The notes: a model not told the origin generated them from the letters alone. 64,000 bases of DNA from Synechocystis sp. PCC 7509 (GCF_000332075.2 NZ_ALVU02000001.1:1879193-1943192), one strand, 5' to 3'. Numbered from the stretch's first letter, positions 18,872-28,493 are shown. A program made the numbers and translations.

Positions 18872-19866
18872 TTAAGTATTATTGGGCTTTATTTGTATTG
18901 CTGGTTTTATTGGCTGGTTCTAATAATGCTGTGGCGCAAAATGTATCTCCAACTTCTAGTCCTACGCCTAAACCCACTATAACTCAATCCCCACAGACGA
19001 TAGAAAGTAGAGGAAATACAAAAGTAGAGTCTGATAGTAGTATGCTTTTTCCCATAATACTATCTATACTTGCATTGGCAGTTAGTGGAGGTGCGATCGC
19101 ATTAACAATTCTTAAAAACAAAGAAATTAATTTAAGCATACGTTCTCAAGATAAGAAAATTAGATTGATCGAGGACAATTATACTAAATTATTAAGTTCT
19201 CAAATAAACCCACAACCTAGCCAACAGAAAGAATTAATTAGTTATAACTCCTCAGCTTCTAATAACAATACTTATTTAGAATCAGATATTCAACGTCTTT
19301 CAGAACGAATAAGCGCACTTGAAAAAAATAAATTACAAGTAGCCAAAAACAAAGAGCCGTCAATCAATTATTCTAAGAATACATACCAATCTCCCAATCT
19401 AGAGCCTAGTTTCAATCCCTTTGACCAGAATGTTAATTTGTCTCAATCTGATAATATTACTCAACCCTTAGAAAACTTAGCTTATATTGAATTAGTAAAT
19501 ACTTATAATACTAATCCAAAATTATTAGAACAAACAGCAATTAAAGTTTCTGAGCCTACAGATAGTATTAATAGAAGACACTCGGACAGCACTCAAAAAA
19601 TTGTTTTAGAAAAAGCGAATAACTCTAATTATTGGGTAATACATGATGGTGTAGGTATAGATTGCTGGTTACTACCAAAAATCAATTTAAGAATCGATCA
19701 ATTTAGATACGAAACAACTAAAGCATTATTTGAATGTCGTGGTTACAACCCGGAATATTCTACTTTTAAGCTCGTAAAACCTGCTAAAGTAATTCCTCTT
19801 TCTAGTGATGAGCAAACATGGCAACTTGAATCACCGGGGATACTTGAATTTATGCTAGAAAACTAA
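18853..19866 (+). CDS. Signal/TM protein with coiled coil and one WLLPK-type domain
   Basis: ATG 18853 is chosen over GTG 18841; it overlaps the previous gene by 19 bases. The product (about 337 residues) has an N-terminal hydrophobic signal ending in AVAQ, a Pro/Thr/Ser linker, a second hydrophobic segment (LFPIILSILALAVSGGAIAL, near 65-85), a predicted coiled coil (near 95-160), a polar linker, and one copy of the repeated domain at its C-terminus. The domain core is NSNYWVIHD, then CWLLPKINLRIDQFRYET, LFECRGY and KLVKPAKVIPL. A HIP1 site at 19094 lies in the gene. No known function; probably an envelope or membrane adaptor of the tubulin-like set. Confidence 0.75.
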   Translation: MEKQSLIKYYWALFVLLVLLAGSNNAVAQNVSPTSSPTPKPTITQSPQTIESRGNTKVESDSSMLFPIILSILALAVSGGAIALTILKNKEINLSIRSQDKKIRLIEDNYTKLLSSQINPQPSQQKELISYNSSASNNNTYLESDIQRLSERISALEKNKLQVAKNKEPSINYSKNTYQSPNLEPSFNPFDQNVNLSQSDNITQPLENLAYIELVNTYNTNPKLLEQTAIKVSEPTDSINRRHSDSTQKIVLEKANNSNYWVIHDGVGIDCWLLPKINLRIDQFRYETTKALFECRGYNPEYSTFKLVKPAKVIPLSSDEQTWQLESPGILEFMLEN

Positions 19867-19917
19867 TAGCGAAAAAAATTGACAGCGAAAATATACGTAC
19901 TAAATAATCGTTGTACT

Positions 19918-20763
19918 ATGTCATTTAAGGAACAAGAATTAGTTGAAGTTTATAATGAAACTCCCAATTCTTTAGTTAGTAAGGTTGTGAAAGTTGCGGT
20001 TAATCAAGAAAGCGTTACAGCAAATAACAACGATTCAATTATATTAGCAAGTATTGGTAATGGTAATTATTGGGTTGTTTATGATGCAGATATAAACTAC
20101 TGGCTACTACCAAAAGCTAAATTAAGAATTGATCGATATAGATATGAAACTGTCAAATTATTGTTTGATTGTAATGATTATGAACCAGAATATGACAGCT
20201 TTAAATTAGATAAGCCTGCTCAGGTATCAATACTTGCTAATAACTCTGAATGGAAGCTTGAGAAGCGGGGTGTACTAAAGTTTATTAATCCCTTGAAAAC
20301 ACCAGAGATTCTAGAAAAAGATGATGAGAAAAATATAACTATTAGCTCTGTAGAAGACAAAAATAATCCACCGCCGCAAAGTTTGGCTTATACTGAATTA
20401 TTAAATATTTATAACACTAACCCTAAACTCTTAGAAAAAAAGGCTATTAAGGTATTAGAGACTACAAATAGTATCAATAGAAAACGTGCTGGGATTAGCC
20501 AACGAATAGTTTTAGAAAAAGCAACTAAATGTAATTATTGGGTTGTATACGACAATACAGATAAATCTTGCTGGCTATTTTTTAAAAATAATATGAGAAT
20601 TAGTGAATATAGATATAAAGATATTCAAGCTTTGTTTGAGTGTTACGGTTATCAACCAGATTACTTAAGCTTTAAGCTCGTAAAACCTGCTAAATTAATT
20701 TCCCTGGCTACGGAGGAGCAAAAATGGATAGCTGAAGAACTAGGTATACTTGAATTTATTTAA
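19918..20763 (+). CDS. Protein with two WLLPK-type domains
   Basis: About 281 residues made of two copies of the same roughly 110-residue domain. Copy 1 has GNGNYWVVYDADINYWLLPK, LRIDRYRYET, LFDCNDYEPEY and LDKPAQV. Copy 2 has KCNYWVVYDNTDKSCWLFFK, MRISEYRYKD, LFECYGYQPDY and LVKPAKL. Copy 2 has lost the LLPK tetrapeptide (LFFK). No signal peptide or membrane segment is visible, so it is probably cytoplasmic. The ATG at 19918 has no clear ribosome site; an in-frame TTG at 19879 is the alternative. Function unknown. Confidence 0.72.
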   Translation: MSFKEQELVEVYNETPNSLVSKVVKVAVNQESVTANNNDSIILASIGNGNYWVVYDADINYWLLPKAKLRIDRYRYETVKLLFDCNDYEPEYDSFKLDKPAQVSILANNSEWKLEKRGVLKFINPLKTPEILEKDDEKNITISSVEDKNNPPPQSLAYTELLNIYNTNPKLLEKKAIKVLETTNSINRKRAGISQRIVLEKATKCNYWVVYDNTDKSCWLFFKNNMRISEYRYKDIQALFECYGYQPDYLSFKLVKPAKLISLATEEQKWIAEELGILEFI

Positions 20764-20786
20764 TACAAACTTCTTTGTTTATAACT

Positions 20787-21800
20787 ATGACCTGGTTTAG
20801 CTGGTTACTACTAATATTATGTATAGCATTGTATTCAAGAGTTCTTAAGCTTTCTCAAAAAAATAGAAAAATTAGGGAAGTTGAGTATTTGCTGGAGAAT
20901 CAACGTCATACTATTCTTGATTTATATGCTCAGTTGCAAAAACAACATAATTTAGTTGAAGACTTAACTTATCAGTTAAATCAAAAAGGTACTGGTAAGA
21001 AAAGGTATTCACAGCGTAAATTACCAGAAATAAATCAAGGTAGTTTCGATGAAGTTAATAGTATTAGTACGGTGGTTTTGCAAGAGCAAGAAGTAGTTGA
21101 AATCTATAATAGCGAACCGAGTTTACTATTAAGCAATGCGGTGAAAGTTTCGGTTAAACCAGAAAGCATAATAAGCATAAATAAAAATAATCCAATTCTA
21201 CTTGCAAGTATAGGTAATGGTAATTATTGTCTAGTTCACGATACGGATATAAGTTACTGGCTGCTACCGAAAGCTAACTTAAAAATAGATCAATATAGAT
21301 ACGAAACAGCTAAGTTATTATTTGAATGCGATGATTACGAATTGGAGTTTGACGATTATCGTTTAGATAAGCCTGCAAAAGTATCAATGTTACCTAACGA
21401 GCGAGAGTGGAAACTTGAGGAGCGGGGGGTATTGAGGTTTGTAAACTCTTTGTACGAAGAACTTGTCGATCTTTATAATAATAATATAAATGTATTAAAT
21501 GCTTATATTATTGCTAAAGTTTCTCCTTCTATTAATCCTAACCAAAAAGTTATTTTAAAAAAAGCAGTTAGTTATGATTACTTGGTTGTAGATGGGGAAG
21601 ATGAAAATTATTGGTTGTTACCAAGGGAAGATATAAAAATCAATCCTCCTAGATACAAAGAACTTCAAAATCTGTTTGATTGTGATGGCTATAAAGAAGA
21701 CTATTCAAGTTTTATACTCGCAAAACCTGCCAAAGTATCAGCTATTTTAGAACAAATACAATGGCAGTTGGAAGAAAGAGGGAAAATTGTATTTATATAA
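20787..21800 (+). CDS. Membrane-anchored coiled-coil protein with two WLLPK-type domains
   Basis: About 337 residues. The ATG at 20787 starts MTWFSWLLLILCIALYSRVL, a single N-terminal transmembrane anchor. A coiled coil follows (near residues 20-65). Two copies of the repeated domain come next: GNGNYCLVHDTDISYWLLPK with LKIDQYRYET and LFECDDYELEF, then SYDYLVVDGEDENYWLLPRE with IKINPPRYKE and LFDCDGYKEDY. It lies 23 bases after the previous gene and closes the run; a C-rich hairpin repeat begins right after its stop. Function unknown. Confidence 0.72.
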   Translation: MTWFSWLLLILCIALYSRVLKLSQKNRKIREVEYLLENQRHTILDLYAQLQKQHNLVEDLTYQLNQKGTGKKRYSQRKLPEINQGSFDEVNSISTVVLQEQEVVEIYNSEPSLLLSNAVKVSVKPESIISINKNNPILLASIGNGNYCLVHDTDISYWLLPKANLKIDQYRYETAKLLFECDDYELEFDDYRLDKPAKVSMLPNEREWKLEERGVLRFVNSLYEELVDLYNNNINVLNAYIIAKVSPSINPNQKVILKKAVSYDYLVVDGEDENYWLLPREDIKINPPRYKELQNLFDCDGYKEDYSSFILAKPAKVSAILEQIQWQLEERGKIVFI

Positions 21801-21804
21801 GAGA

Positions 21805-21832
21805 TCCCCCCAACCCCCCTTGAAAAAGGGGG
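21805..21832. repeat. C/G-rich palindromic repeat, second copy
   Basis: CCCCCC, AA, CCCCCC, TTGAAAAA and GGGGG in a row, the reverse orientation of the repeat at 7434-7465. It begins four bases after the last gene of the tubulin-like operon and lies between that gene and the convergent hisS, so it may serve as a terminator. Confidence 0.6.
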
Positions 21833-21878
21833 AGAATATTTAAACCTCTCTTTGAAAAAATGAAATGTATGATGTGAC

Positions 21879-23162
21879 TTAAGTTCTGTGGCTGTCGATT
21901 TGTTGGCGTAAGTCGTTTGTAATAGCTAGTAAATCAGTTTGAGAAATTGCTGTTTGTTCTTTTGATGCCATCCACTTTAATTTGACACTAGAAGTTGCAG
22001 CTTCTTCTTCTCCTATAATTAAACACGCGATCGCACCACTACGATCTGCCCGTGCAAATTGCTTTTTAAACCCGCTCCCACTTAAATCTAATTCTACGCT
22101 AAACCCTGATTGACGCAGCTTTTGAGCGATTTTAAGTGCCTGAGATTCCGCCTCGTCGCCTTTAGACACCACATAAAAATCTATTACTGGCGCGGGTAAT
22201 GGTGATAGTTGTTGCAGTAAGATAGTTAAGCGCTCTAAACCCATCGCCCAACCTACTGCGGAAGTCTCTGCGCCCCCTAATTGGCTCACTAACCCGTCAT
22301 ACCTACCACCGCCACAAACTGTTGCTTGCGCCCCTAAATCGTCGGAGATAATTTCAAAAGCGGTGTGAGTATAGTAGTCTAAACCTCTGACTAAGCGCGG
22401 ATTTATTTTGTAAGCAATATCTAAACTTGTCAACAACTCCTGTACTTGCTTAAAGTGTTGCTGAGAGTACGCACCCAAATATTTTAAAATACTTGGCGCA
22501 TCTTGAGCAATTGCTTGGGTACGTTTGTCTTTACTATCGAGAATGCGTAAGGGATTGCGAGTTAAACGCTCTTGAGAATCTGCGTCTAATTCATCTTTGT
22601 AGGGAGTAAAGTAGTCAACTAAAGCTTGACGATAATTTTGTCTATCTTCAGTATTGCCTATAGAATTGATATCTAAGTGGAGATTTTTTAAACCTAAAGT
22701 CTGTAAAATATCGGTAGCGATCGCAATTACTTCAACATCGGCTCTAGGATCGGCACTACCCAACACTTCTAACCCTAACTGATGAAACTGTCTTTGTCTG
22801 CCAGCTTGAGGACGTTCGTAGCGAAACATCGCCCCAGTATACCATAGGCGCTGTACTCCTCCCTGAGCCTGGAGGCTGTTTTGAATATAAGCTCGTACTA
22901 CTCCGGCTGTACCTTCGGGGCGTAAAGTAATTGAATAGTTTTCACTGCGGCTATTGAAAGAGTACATTTCTTTCCCGACAACATCTGTCGCTTCGCCAAT
23001 TCCGCGTTTAAATAACTCCGTTTGCTCAAAAATCGGGGTACGGATTTCTTGATAATTAGCTCTATTGAGGATGTTTCGGGCGCATTCTTCGATTTTTTGC
23101 CAGTATTCTATCTCTCCGGGTAATATATCCCGCGTACCCCGTAATGCTTGTATTGCGTCCAT
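21879..23162 (-). CDS. hisS: Histidine-tRNA ligase
   Basis: Class II aminoacyl-tRNA synthetase of 427 residues charging tRNA-His. The start MDAIQALRGTRDILPGE is typical. Motif 2 is RYERPQAGRQRQFHQLGLEV, the histidine-binding loop is RGLDYYTHTAFE (near 262), and motif 3 is GGRYDGL followed by GWAMGLERL. The C-terminal anticodon-binding domain is present (VIDFYVVSKG onward). It lies six bases after the ketopantoate reductase-like gene. Confidence 0.97.
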   Translation of the reverse strand: MDAIQALRGTRDILPGEIEYWQKIEECARNILNRANYQEIRTPIFEQTELFKRGIGEATDVVGKEMYSFNSRSENYSITLRPEGTAGVVRAYIQNSLQAQGGVQRLWYTGAMFRYERPQAGRQRQFHQLGLEVLGSADPRADVEVIAIATDILQTLGLKNLHLDINSIGNTEDRQNYRQALVDYFTPYKDELDADSQERLTRNPLRILDSKDKRTQAIAQDAPSILKYLGAYSQQHFKQVQELLTSLDIAYKINPRLVRGLDYYTHTAFEIISDDLGAQATVCGGGRYDGLVSQLGGAETSAVGWAMGLERLTILLQQLSPLPAPVIDFYVVSKGDEAESQALKIAQKLRQSGFSVELDLSGSGFKKQFARADRSGAIACLIIGEEEAATSSVKLKWMASKEQTAISQTDLLAITNDLRQQIDSHRT

Positions 23163-23168
23163 AATATT

Positions 23169-24134
23169 TTATTTGTTTTTCTTGACACGATTAGTTGCAT
23201 CAAGAAACTTTAGTTGTTGGTAAAGTGTAGCAATTCTCGGTAACTGTGTACCTGCGTTTTGCACCATCCGTAAAGGGTTGCCAAAAATTGCTTCTACTTC
23301 TAAAACTCGCTTTTCGTCGTAGTCAATTTTCATGCTAGTGCGGTAGGGCTTCATTTTAGCAGTATGGTCGAGCATTTCGGCAACAAAGCTTTCAGAAATA
23401 ATGCGATCGCACGTTTTCGCCCCTGCAACCACTTCATCCATCAATTCTCTAACTAAAGCTAAGGTATTAGTATCAGCCATTAGCTCATTAGTTGTGGCAT
23501 CCAAAATCACCGAAAGCCCGTTATAAGGGATATTCCAAACTAATTTTTGCCATCTAGCGAGTAACAAGTCTTCAGCTAATTTAATTGGAATCCCTGCTTT
23601 TTCAAAATCAGCGCCAATAAGACGCATTCGCTCGGAAATACCGCCAGGTTGATAGTTAGGGTTATATTCACCTAATTTAATTTCCTTGTAGTCTAAATGC
23701 AGAATATGTCCCGCGCCCACCTTATTAGAGCAAAGAAAGCATAACCCACCTATTACCCTAGAATTGCCAACAATATCCGCAACGTCTGACTCAATTCCTA
23801 GCCCATTTTGTAAAACTAATACTACCCCGTCATCTTTGACTACTGGAGGCAAAATTTGAGGTAGTAAATGATTTTGCGTTGTTTTCAAAGCCACAACTAC
23901 TACATCGCATTTAGGCATTGTGGCGGCGCTGTTGTAGGCATTAACGCGGGGCAAATTAAAGTTATCGCCGGGGGACTCAATGATTAAACCATGCTGCTTA
24001 ACGCGACCGTAGTCGCTATTGAGCAAGAAATGCACTTCTAAACCTGCTCGTTGCAAACAAGCGCCATAGTAGCCACCTAAAGCCCCCGTCCCTAAAATGG
24101 CATAAGTTAACCGATTATTGTAAAGGCTTGACAT
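23169..24134 (-). CDS. 2-dehydropantoate 2-reductase family protein
   Basis: An NADPH-dependent reductase-fold protein of about 321 residues. The dinucleotide-binding loop is YAILGTGALGGYYGACLQRAG, with VVALKTTQNH, VLVLQNGLG and the catalytic-domain segment WQKLVWNIPYNGLSV. The ApbA/PanE family makes pantoate for coenzyme A, but many genomes have paralogues of unknown substrate, so panE is not assigned. ATG 24134 is chosen; a start at 24170 would overlap the upstream K+ channel gene by 56 bases instead of 20. Confidence 0.85.
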   Translation of the reverse strand: MSSLYNNRLTYAILGTGALGGYYGACLQRAGLEVHFLLNSDYGRVKQHGLIIESPGDNFNLPRVNAYNSAATMPKCDVVVVALKTTQNHLLPQILPPVVKDDGVVLVLQNGLGIESDVADIVGNSRVIGGLCFLCSNKVGAGHILHLDYKEIKLGEYNPNYQPGGISERMRLIGADFEKAGIPIKLAEDLLLARWQKLVWNIPYNGLSVILDATTNELMADTNTLALVRELMDEVVAGAKTCDRIISESFVAEMLDHTAKMKPYRTSMKIDYDEKRVLEVEAIFGNPLRMVQNAGTQLPRIATLYQQLKFLDATNRVKKNK

Positions 24135-25005
24135 CGTGAAAGTGGCTGTAATCAATATAGCGATCGCCATTAGGCTTCCAAACTAAGATATCAACAAAAC
24201 GCATACCCCAAAGAATATCTCTACTTGCAAAAGTATGGTGAGCGTAAATATTTTGTCCTACAGTTTCGTCTAATCCTGTCAGGGTAACTAAAATTGTTGT
24301 TTCATCCTCTATCAGCGACTCCGAGGAAACTTTATAAAGCGGACTAAGTTCGTCTATGGGATGAATGGCTGTCCAGGAGAGGGAAAAGCTAGGGTTTTGA
24401 CTGCGAAGTAGCGGAAGATCGTAGATGCGGCGGATAAAATCGCCTTCGGCGGTTATTTCATCTCTAGCCAAACTGACACGCAGAGATGCTTCTAAAATTA
24501 AATTGCGGCGTTGGTTAGCAGTGCGAAACATTAAAGCTGGTACGCCTTCAAAAGGTGCAATTACTGCTACCTGGCTAAAAGTTACTCTCGCAGTCGGCCT
24601 TGCAAATCGGGCAAACATTAAACCCGTCGCCATTGTCACGCCAAACAAACCAACTAAAGACTCCGCCGTTACTAACAAATGAGCGTAGGTTGTCTGAGGA
24701 TACATTGCACCGTAGCCAATCGATGCCATAGTTTGGACGCTGAAAAAAAAGGCATCGGAGAAGCTACCAGGACGCGCATTTTCAATTCCATCACCGCCAG
24801 CTAAATAGGCTAAGGCAAATAAAGCATTCGCAATAATATACCCGCAGCAAATTAATGTCAAAAAACCCGCCCAAGGAAGCGTAAGTAGTAAATGGTATGG
24901 ATCGTTCCAATAGCTGTACCATTTTCCTAGCCCTTCTATATTTAACCGTCCATTCTGCTTGACAAAATGCACGATATTTGCAGAAGAGCGCCGCTTTTTT
25001 TTCAT
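24115..25005 (-). CDS. Inward-rectifier type potassium channel (KirBac)
   Basis: The 296-residue protein has the Kir layout: a slide helix with WSYWNDPYHLLLTLPW, first membrane helix (near 35-60), pore helix and selectivity filter TMASIGYGAMYP (near 92-103), second membrane helix, then a cytoplasmic immunoglobulin-like domain starting ARPTARVTFSQVAVI and containing LMFRTANQRRNLI. It forms a K+-selective tetramer in the plasma membrane. It overlaps the reductase gene downstream by 20 bases and follows the BrkB-like gene by 12, so these are probably co-transcribed. Confidence 0.92.
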   Translation of the reverse strand: MKKKRRSSANIVHFVKQNGRLNIEGLGKWYSYWNDPYHLLLTLPWAGFLTLICCGYIIANALFALAYLAGGDGIENARPGSFSDAFFFSVQTMASIGYGAMYPQTTYAHLLVTAESLVGLFGVTMATGLMFARFARPTARVTFSQVAVIAPFEGVPALMFRTANQRRNLILEASLRVSLARDEITAEGDFIRRIYDLPLLRSQNPSFSLSWTAIHPIDELSPLYKVSSESLIEDETTILVTLTGLDETVGQNIYAHHTFASRDILWGMRFVDILVWKPNGDRYIDYSHFHDVKPLQ

Positions 25006-25017
25006 AAAAGTAGTTGG

Positions 25018-26028
25018 TTAAGGTCGTCGGTTTTTGCTTCTGCGTTTTGAGGACTTAAATAAATTACTAAAAAAGTTAGGGGATGCAGATTTGCGTTTGG
25101 GAGGGCGATTTGTATCGTTGGCTTCCATACCTTGTTCAGCGCGATCGCCAGCATTTATAGGTATAGCATTTTTACTGGGGACAATTTGCGAGCCATATCT
25201 GCGAGCATAAACTTGGGTAAATTCTGCCCCAAAAAACAAAATTTGCGCCGCATAGTACACCCAAGCAAGGATAATTACCAGCGAACCCGCCGCACCGTAA
25301 GTAGAGCCAAAGCTACTATTACCTAGATATAAACCTAAACCGTACCTACCTATAGAAAATAACAGAGAAGTAATCGCCGCACCAATTAAAACATCATTCC
25401 ATTTAATTTTGACATCGGGCAAAAATTTATAGATTAAGCCAAATAGTACCGTAGTAACGATAAAACCTAAAACGAAATTTGCAACTTGCAACAGCGACGA
25501 AATTACCGGGAACAAATGACCTAAATAACCGATAACTCCTGACAAAGCCGCACTAAGTAACAGCGAAACTAGCAGTAAAAAACCAATTCCTAGCACCATC
25601 GAAAAGGCTAAAAAACGAGCGCGGATAAAACCCCCTGCACCCGCTTTTGGATCGGGTTGCACTTCCCAAATAGTATTAAGCGCGTCTTGCAGTTGGGAAA
25701 ATACCCCCGACGCACCAAATAGCAGCACCACAACACTAATAGCCGACGCTAAACCGCCGCCTTCTTGAGGTTTAGCGGCGCTTTCGATCGCAGTTTGGAT
25801 AAATTCAGCGCCATCTTTACCAACTAAGCCTTGAATTTGCCCAACAATCTCGCCTCTAGCGGCTTCTTCGCCAAATATTGCCCCCGCAATTGCGATCGCA
25901 ATAATTAGTAGCGGTGACAGCGAAAAAACGGTGTAATAAGCTAAAGCGGCGGCTAACCGTGAAGCTTTGTCTTTATTCCATTCGTCAACTGTTTCTTTTA
26001 GCAGCGTAAATATTGTTTTTAATCTCAC
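25018..26028 (-). CDS. YihY/BrkB family inner-membrane protein
   Basis: About 336 residues with six hydrophobic segments; the family hallmark is near the start: RLAAALAYYTVFSLSPLLII. The family was once called ribonuclease BN, wrongly, and its function is not settled. A basic, low-complexity tail rich in Lys, Arg and Ser follows the last membrane helix (from about residue 290). The GTG at 26028 stands eight bases from AAGGAG and is preferred to the TTG at 26034. Confidence 0.87.
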   Translation of the reverse strand: MRLKTIFTLLKETVDEWNKDKASRLAAALAYYTVFSLSPLLIIAIAIAGAIFGEEAARGEIVGQIQGLVGKDGAEFIQTAIESAAKPQEGGGLASAISVVVLLFGASGVFSQLQDALNTIWEVQPDPKAGAGGFIRARFLAFSMVLGIGFLLLVSLLLSAALSGVIGYLGHLFPVISSLLQVANFVLGFIVTTVLFGLIYKFLPDVKIKWNDVLIGAAITSLLFSIGRYGLGLYLGNSSFGSTYGAAGSLVIILAWVYYAAQILFFGAEFTQVYARRYGSQIVPSKNAIPINAGDRAEQGMEANDTNRPPKRKSASPNFFSNLFKSSKRRSKNRRP

Positions 26029-26219
26029 TCTCAATTCTCCTTAATCTAGAACACATCTTTAGATAGTAAACCTCCCCTCTAGTTCTGTAATGCCCATTTA
26101 GCAAGAGATATAGCAGTTTTGAGTTGTGGAAAAGTTTGCTGCAAACTTAACTGCTGCAAACACTACAAAAAGCTGGCAAAAAAGAATTTAAGATACTACC
26201 TATATTTGGAGCAACGAGC

Positions 26220-27668
26220 ATGAGCGGATATATTCAGACTAATAGCGTTGATGAAGATAAACAGATTCCCGGTTCTACTCCCCCAGAACCTCATAATAAT
26301 TGGCTTAGAGCGATCGCCCGGTATTTTCAGTTTAACTATTACAAAACCAACTTTAAAACCGAAATCCTCGCCGGGATCACTACTTTCATGACGATGGGCT
26401 ATATCCTAGTTGTGAACCCGATTATTTTATCAAACGCTATTTTTCTCAATGAACAAGGGGATTTATTTTCGCAATTAGCCGTAGCCACTGCGATCGCGGC
26501 GGCGGTAGGAACGCTCTGTATGGGCTTGTTTGCCAACTATCCCTTTGGTTTAGCCCCCGGTATGGGAACCAACGCATTTTTTGCTTTTTCGGTAGTTATC
26601 GGGCTAAAAATTGACTGGCGATTAGCTTTATCTTGCGTATTCGTGCAAGGACTAATATTTATTGCTTTAACGTTTACAGATGTCCGCCGCTTGCTCATTC
26701 AAACTATTCCTAACACAATCAAACATTCTACGGCGGCGGGGATTGGCTTATTTATTGCCTATATTGGACTATCGGGAGATCCAGCAACCGGAGGCGCGGG
26801 GCTAATTGTGGCAAATGAAGCTACTAAAACCGCTTTTGGCAGTTTAGCTCAACCAGCTACTTTAATGGCTGTAGCGGGTCTAATAATTACCTCTGCGTTT
26901 GTAGTGCGGCGCGTTAGAGGGGCATTGTTATTAGGGATTTTTGCCACCGCCGTACTAGCTTGGATTTTGGGCATTGCTACGCCACCTCAAGGTATATTTG
27001 CTTTACCTCAATTACCCAAAGACTTATTTGGACAAGCAATTACCGGACTATCAGGGCTTAACGCCAGTAATATTATTGATTGGTTAGCAGTGTTATTTGT
27101 ATTTTTGTTTGTAGATGTTTTTGATGCGGTGGGGACACTGACAGGGGTAGGAATGCGCGCGGGTTACATTGGTGAAGATGGAGAATTACCCCGCGCCAAT
27201 CAAGCTTTAATGGCAGATGCGATCGCAACTACCGTTGGGCCTATATTTGGAACTTCTAGCGTCACAGCTTATGTAGAATCTATTTCCGGCGTACTGGAAG
27301 GCGGACGTACTGGTTTTACCGCCGTTATTATTGGGCTATTATTTCTGCTTTCATTATTTTTTATCCCAATTTTCCAAGCTATTCCCGCTTTTGCAACTAC
27401 TCCAACCTTAGTAATTGTGGGCGCAATGATGCTTTCCCAAGTTAAAGAAATTCGCTGGGACGATTTATCAGAAGCAATTCCCGCCTTTTTAACCATGTTT
27501 ATGATTCCGCTTACTTATTCAATTGCGGAAGGATTGGCGATCGGTTTTATTTCCTACCCGTTAGTTAAAGCTTTTCAAGGTAAAGGTCAAGAAGTATCGT
27601 TAGGTACTTGGATTATTGCTGGGGTTTTTGTTGCAAGATTTGTCTTTATGACGTTGCGTTTTAACTAA
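26220..27668 (+). CDS. NCS2-family purine permease (AzgA/PbuG type)
   Basis: A 482-residue permease with about twelve to fourteen membrane segments, importing adenine, guanine or hypoxanthine with protons. Family motifs are TEILAGITTFMTMGYILVVNP, GLAPGMGTNAFFAFSV, TIPNTIKHSTAAGIGLFI and LFVDVFDAVGTLTGVG. GGAG stands before the ATG. A guanine deaminase gene (30505-31830) a few kilobases away would use its substrate, although the two are on opposite strands and not an operon. Confidence 0.93.
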   Translation: MSGYIQTNSVDEDKQIPGSTPPEPHNNWLRAIARYFQFNYYKTNFKTEILAGITTFMTMGYILVVNPIILSNAIFLNEQGDLFSQLAVATAIAAAVGTLCMGLFANYPFGLAPGMGTNAFFAFSVVIGLKIDWRLALSCVFVQGLIFIALTFTDVRRLLIQTIPNTIKHSTAAGIGLFIAYIGLSGDPATGGAGLIVANEATKTAFGSLAQPATLMAVAGLIITSAFVVRRVRGALLLGIFATAVLAWILGIATPPQGIFALPQLPKDLFGQAITGLSGLNASNIIDWLAVLFVFLFVDVFDAVGTLTGVGMRAGYIGEDGELPRANQALMADAIATTVGPIFGTSSVTAYVESISGVLEGGRTGFTAVIIGLLFLLSLFFIPIFQAIPAFATTPTLVIVGAMMLSQVKEIRWDDLSEAIPAFLTMFMIPLTYSIAEGLAIGFISYPLVKAFQGKGQEVSLGTWIIAGVFVARFVFMTLRFN

Positions 27669-27841
27669 CTACTTTGGCGAAAAGCTAGAATCCTAGTTTT
27701 ACAAATTTATAAAGATAATATAGAAGCATAACAAGCATCTGCCCATGGCTAATGTTATCTGTTAAGTTACGAACTCTATTGCTGTCCGATGAGGCGTAAA
27801 CCTTTAAATAAATTCAATAATATTTTCAATTAATTCATAGA

Positions 27842-28393
27842 ATGAATGTAGCTGAACTTAGAAACTGGATTACCTTATTTTTTGCTGTAAGTGGTGGATG
27901 TATAGTTATATGGACATATCTAGGCAATCGAAAACAGCGTCGTCTAGAGAATAGCTTTCGACTGGTCGTCATGTTTAGGGAATCTTTACATGAAAAAGAT
28001 ATAGAAGCTTGGAAAACTATTTTTCATGCTACTTCAGAACCAGCAGGGGCTAAAAGAGGGTATTTAGTAGAATTTGTTGACGGTAAAAGGTTGCAACGTC
28101 CATTATCGGATCTTTTTAGTGAAGGATCTCCTGACAATGGTGCAGTAGAGCGTATGGCTGAGTTTTTTGAGTTGATTAGTAGGGAAGCGCTCAATGACAC
28201 TTTTGAATTGCGCCTAGTTTACTTTCAGTTAGGACAGCTAATGGATACTATACATTTATGGCTCACAACAATAGATAACCATTATGGAAAAGTTACCTTT
28301 TTAGAGGAACACTATCCCCACTTTGATCGCTTGTATAAGAAGATGTTAATTGACAGGAAATGGTCAAAAAAGACATACACACATACTGGCTAG
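27842..28393 (+). CDS. Hypothetical protein with N-terminal membrane anchor
   Basis: A 183-residue protein with one N-terminal transmembrane segment (NWITLFFAVSGGCIVIWTYL, near 8-27) followed by a soluble, mainly helical domain. The pattern recalls DUF4760-type proteins, but this is uncertain. It stands alone before a run of toxin-antitoxin genes. No function can be inferred. Confidence 0.65.
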   Translation: MNVAELRNWITLFFAVSGGCIVIWTYLGNRKQRRLENSFRLVVMFRESLHEKDIEAWKTIFHATSEPAGAKRGYLVEFVDGKRLQRPLSDLFSEGSPDNGAVERMAEFFELISREALNDTFELRLVYFQLGQLMDTIHLWLTTIDNHYGKVTFLEEHYPHFDRLYKKMLIDRKWSKKTYTHTG

Positions 28394-28493
28394 GTACTCA
28401 TCCAATTATGAGATTGCCAAGATTATGTACTGCCGAAGACTTGCCAGTAAGAAATAATAAAAGATGCTTTTTGATTGTTAGAGTGTGGTAGCC

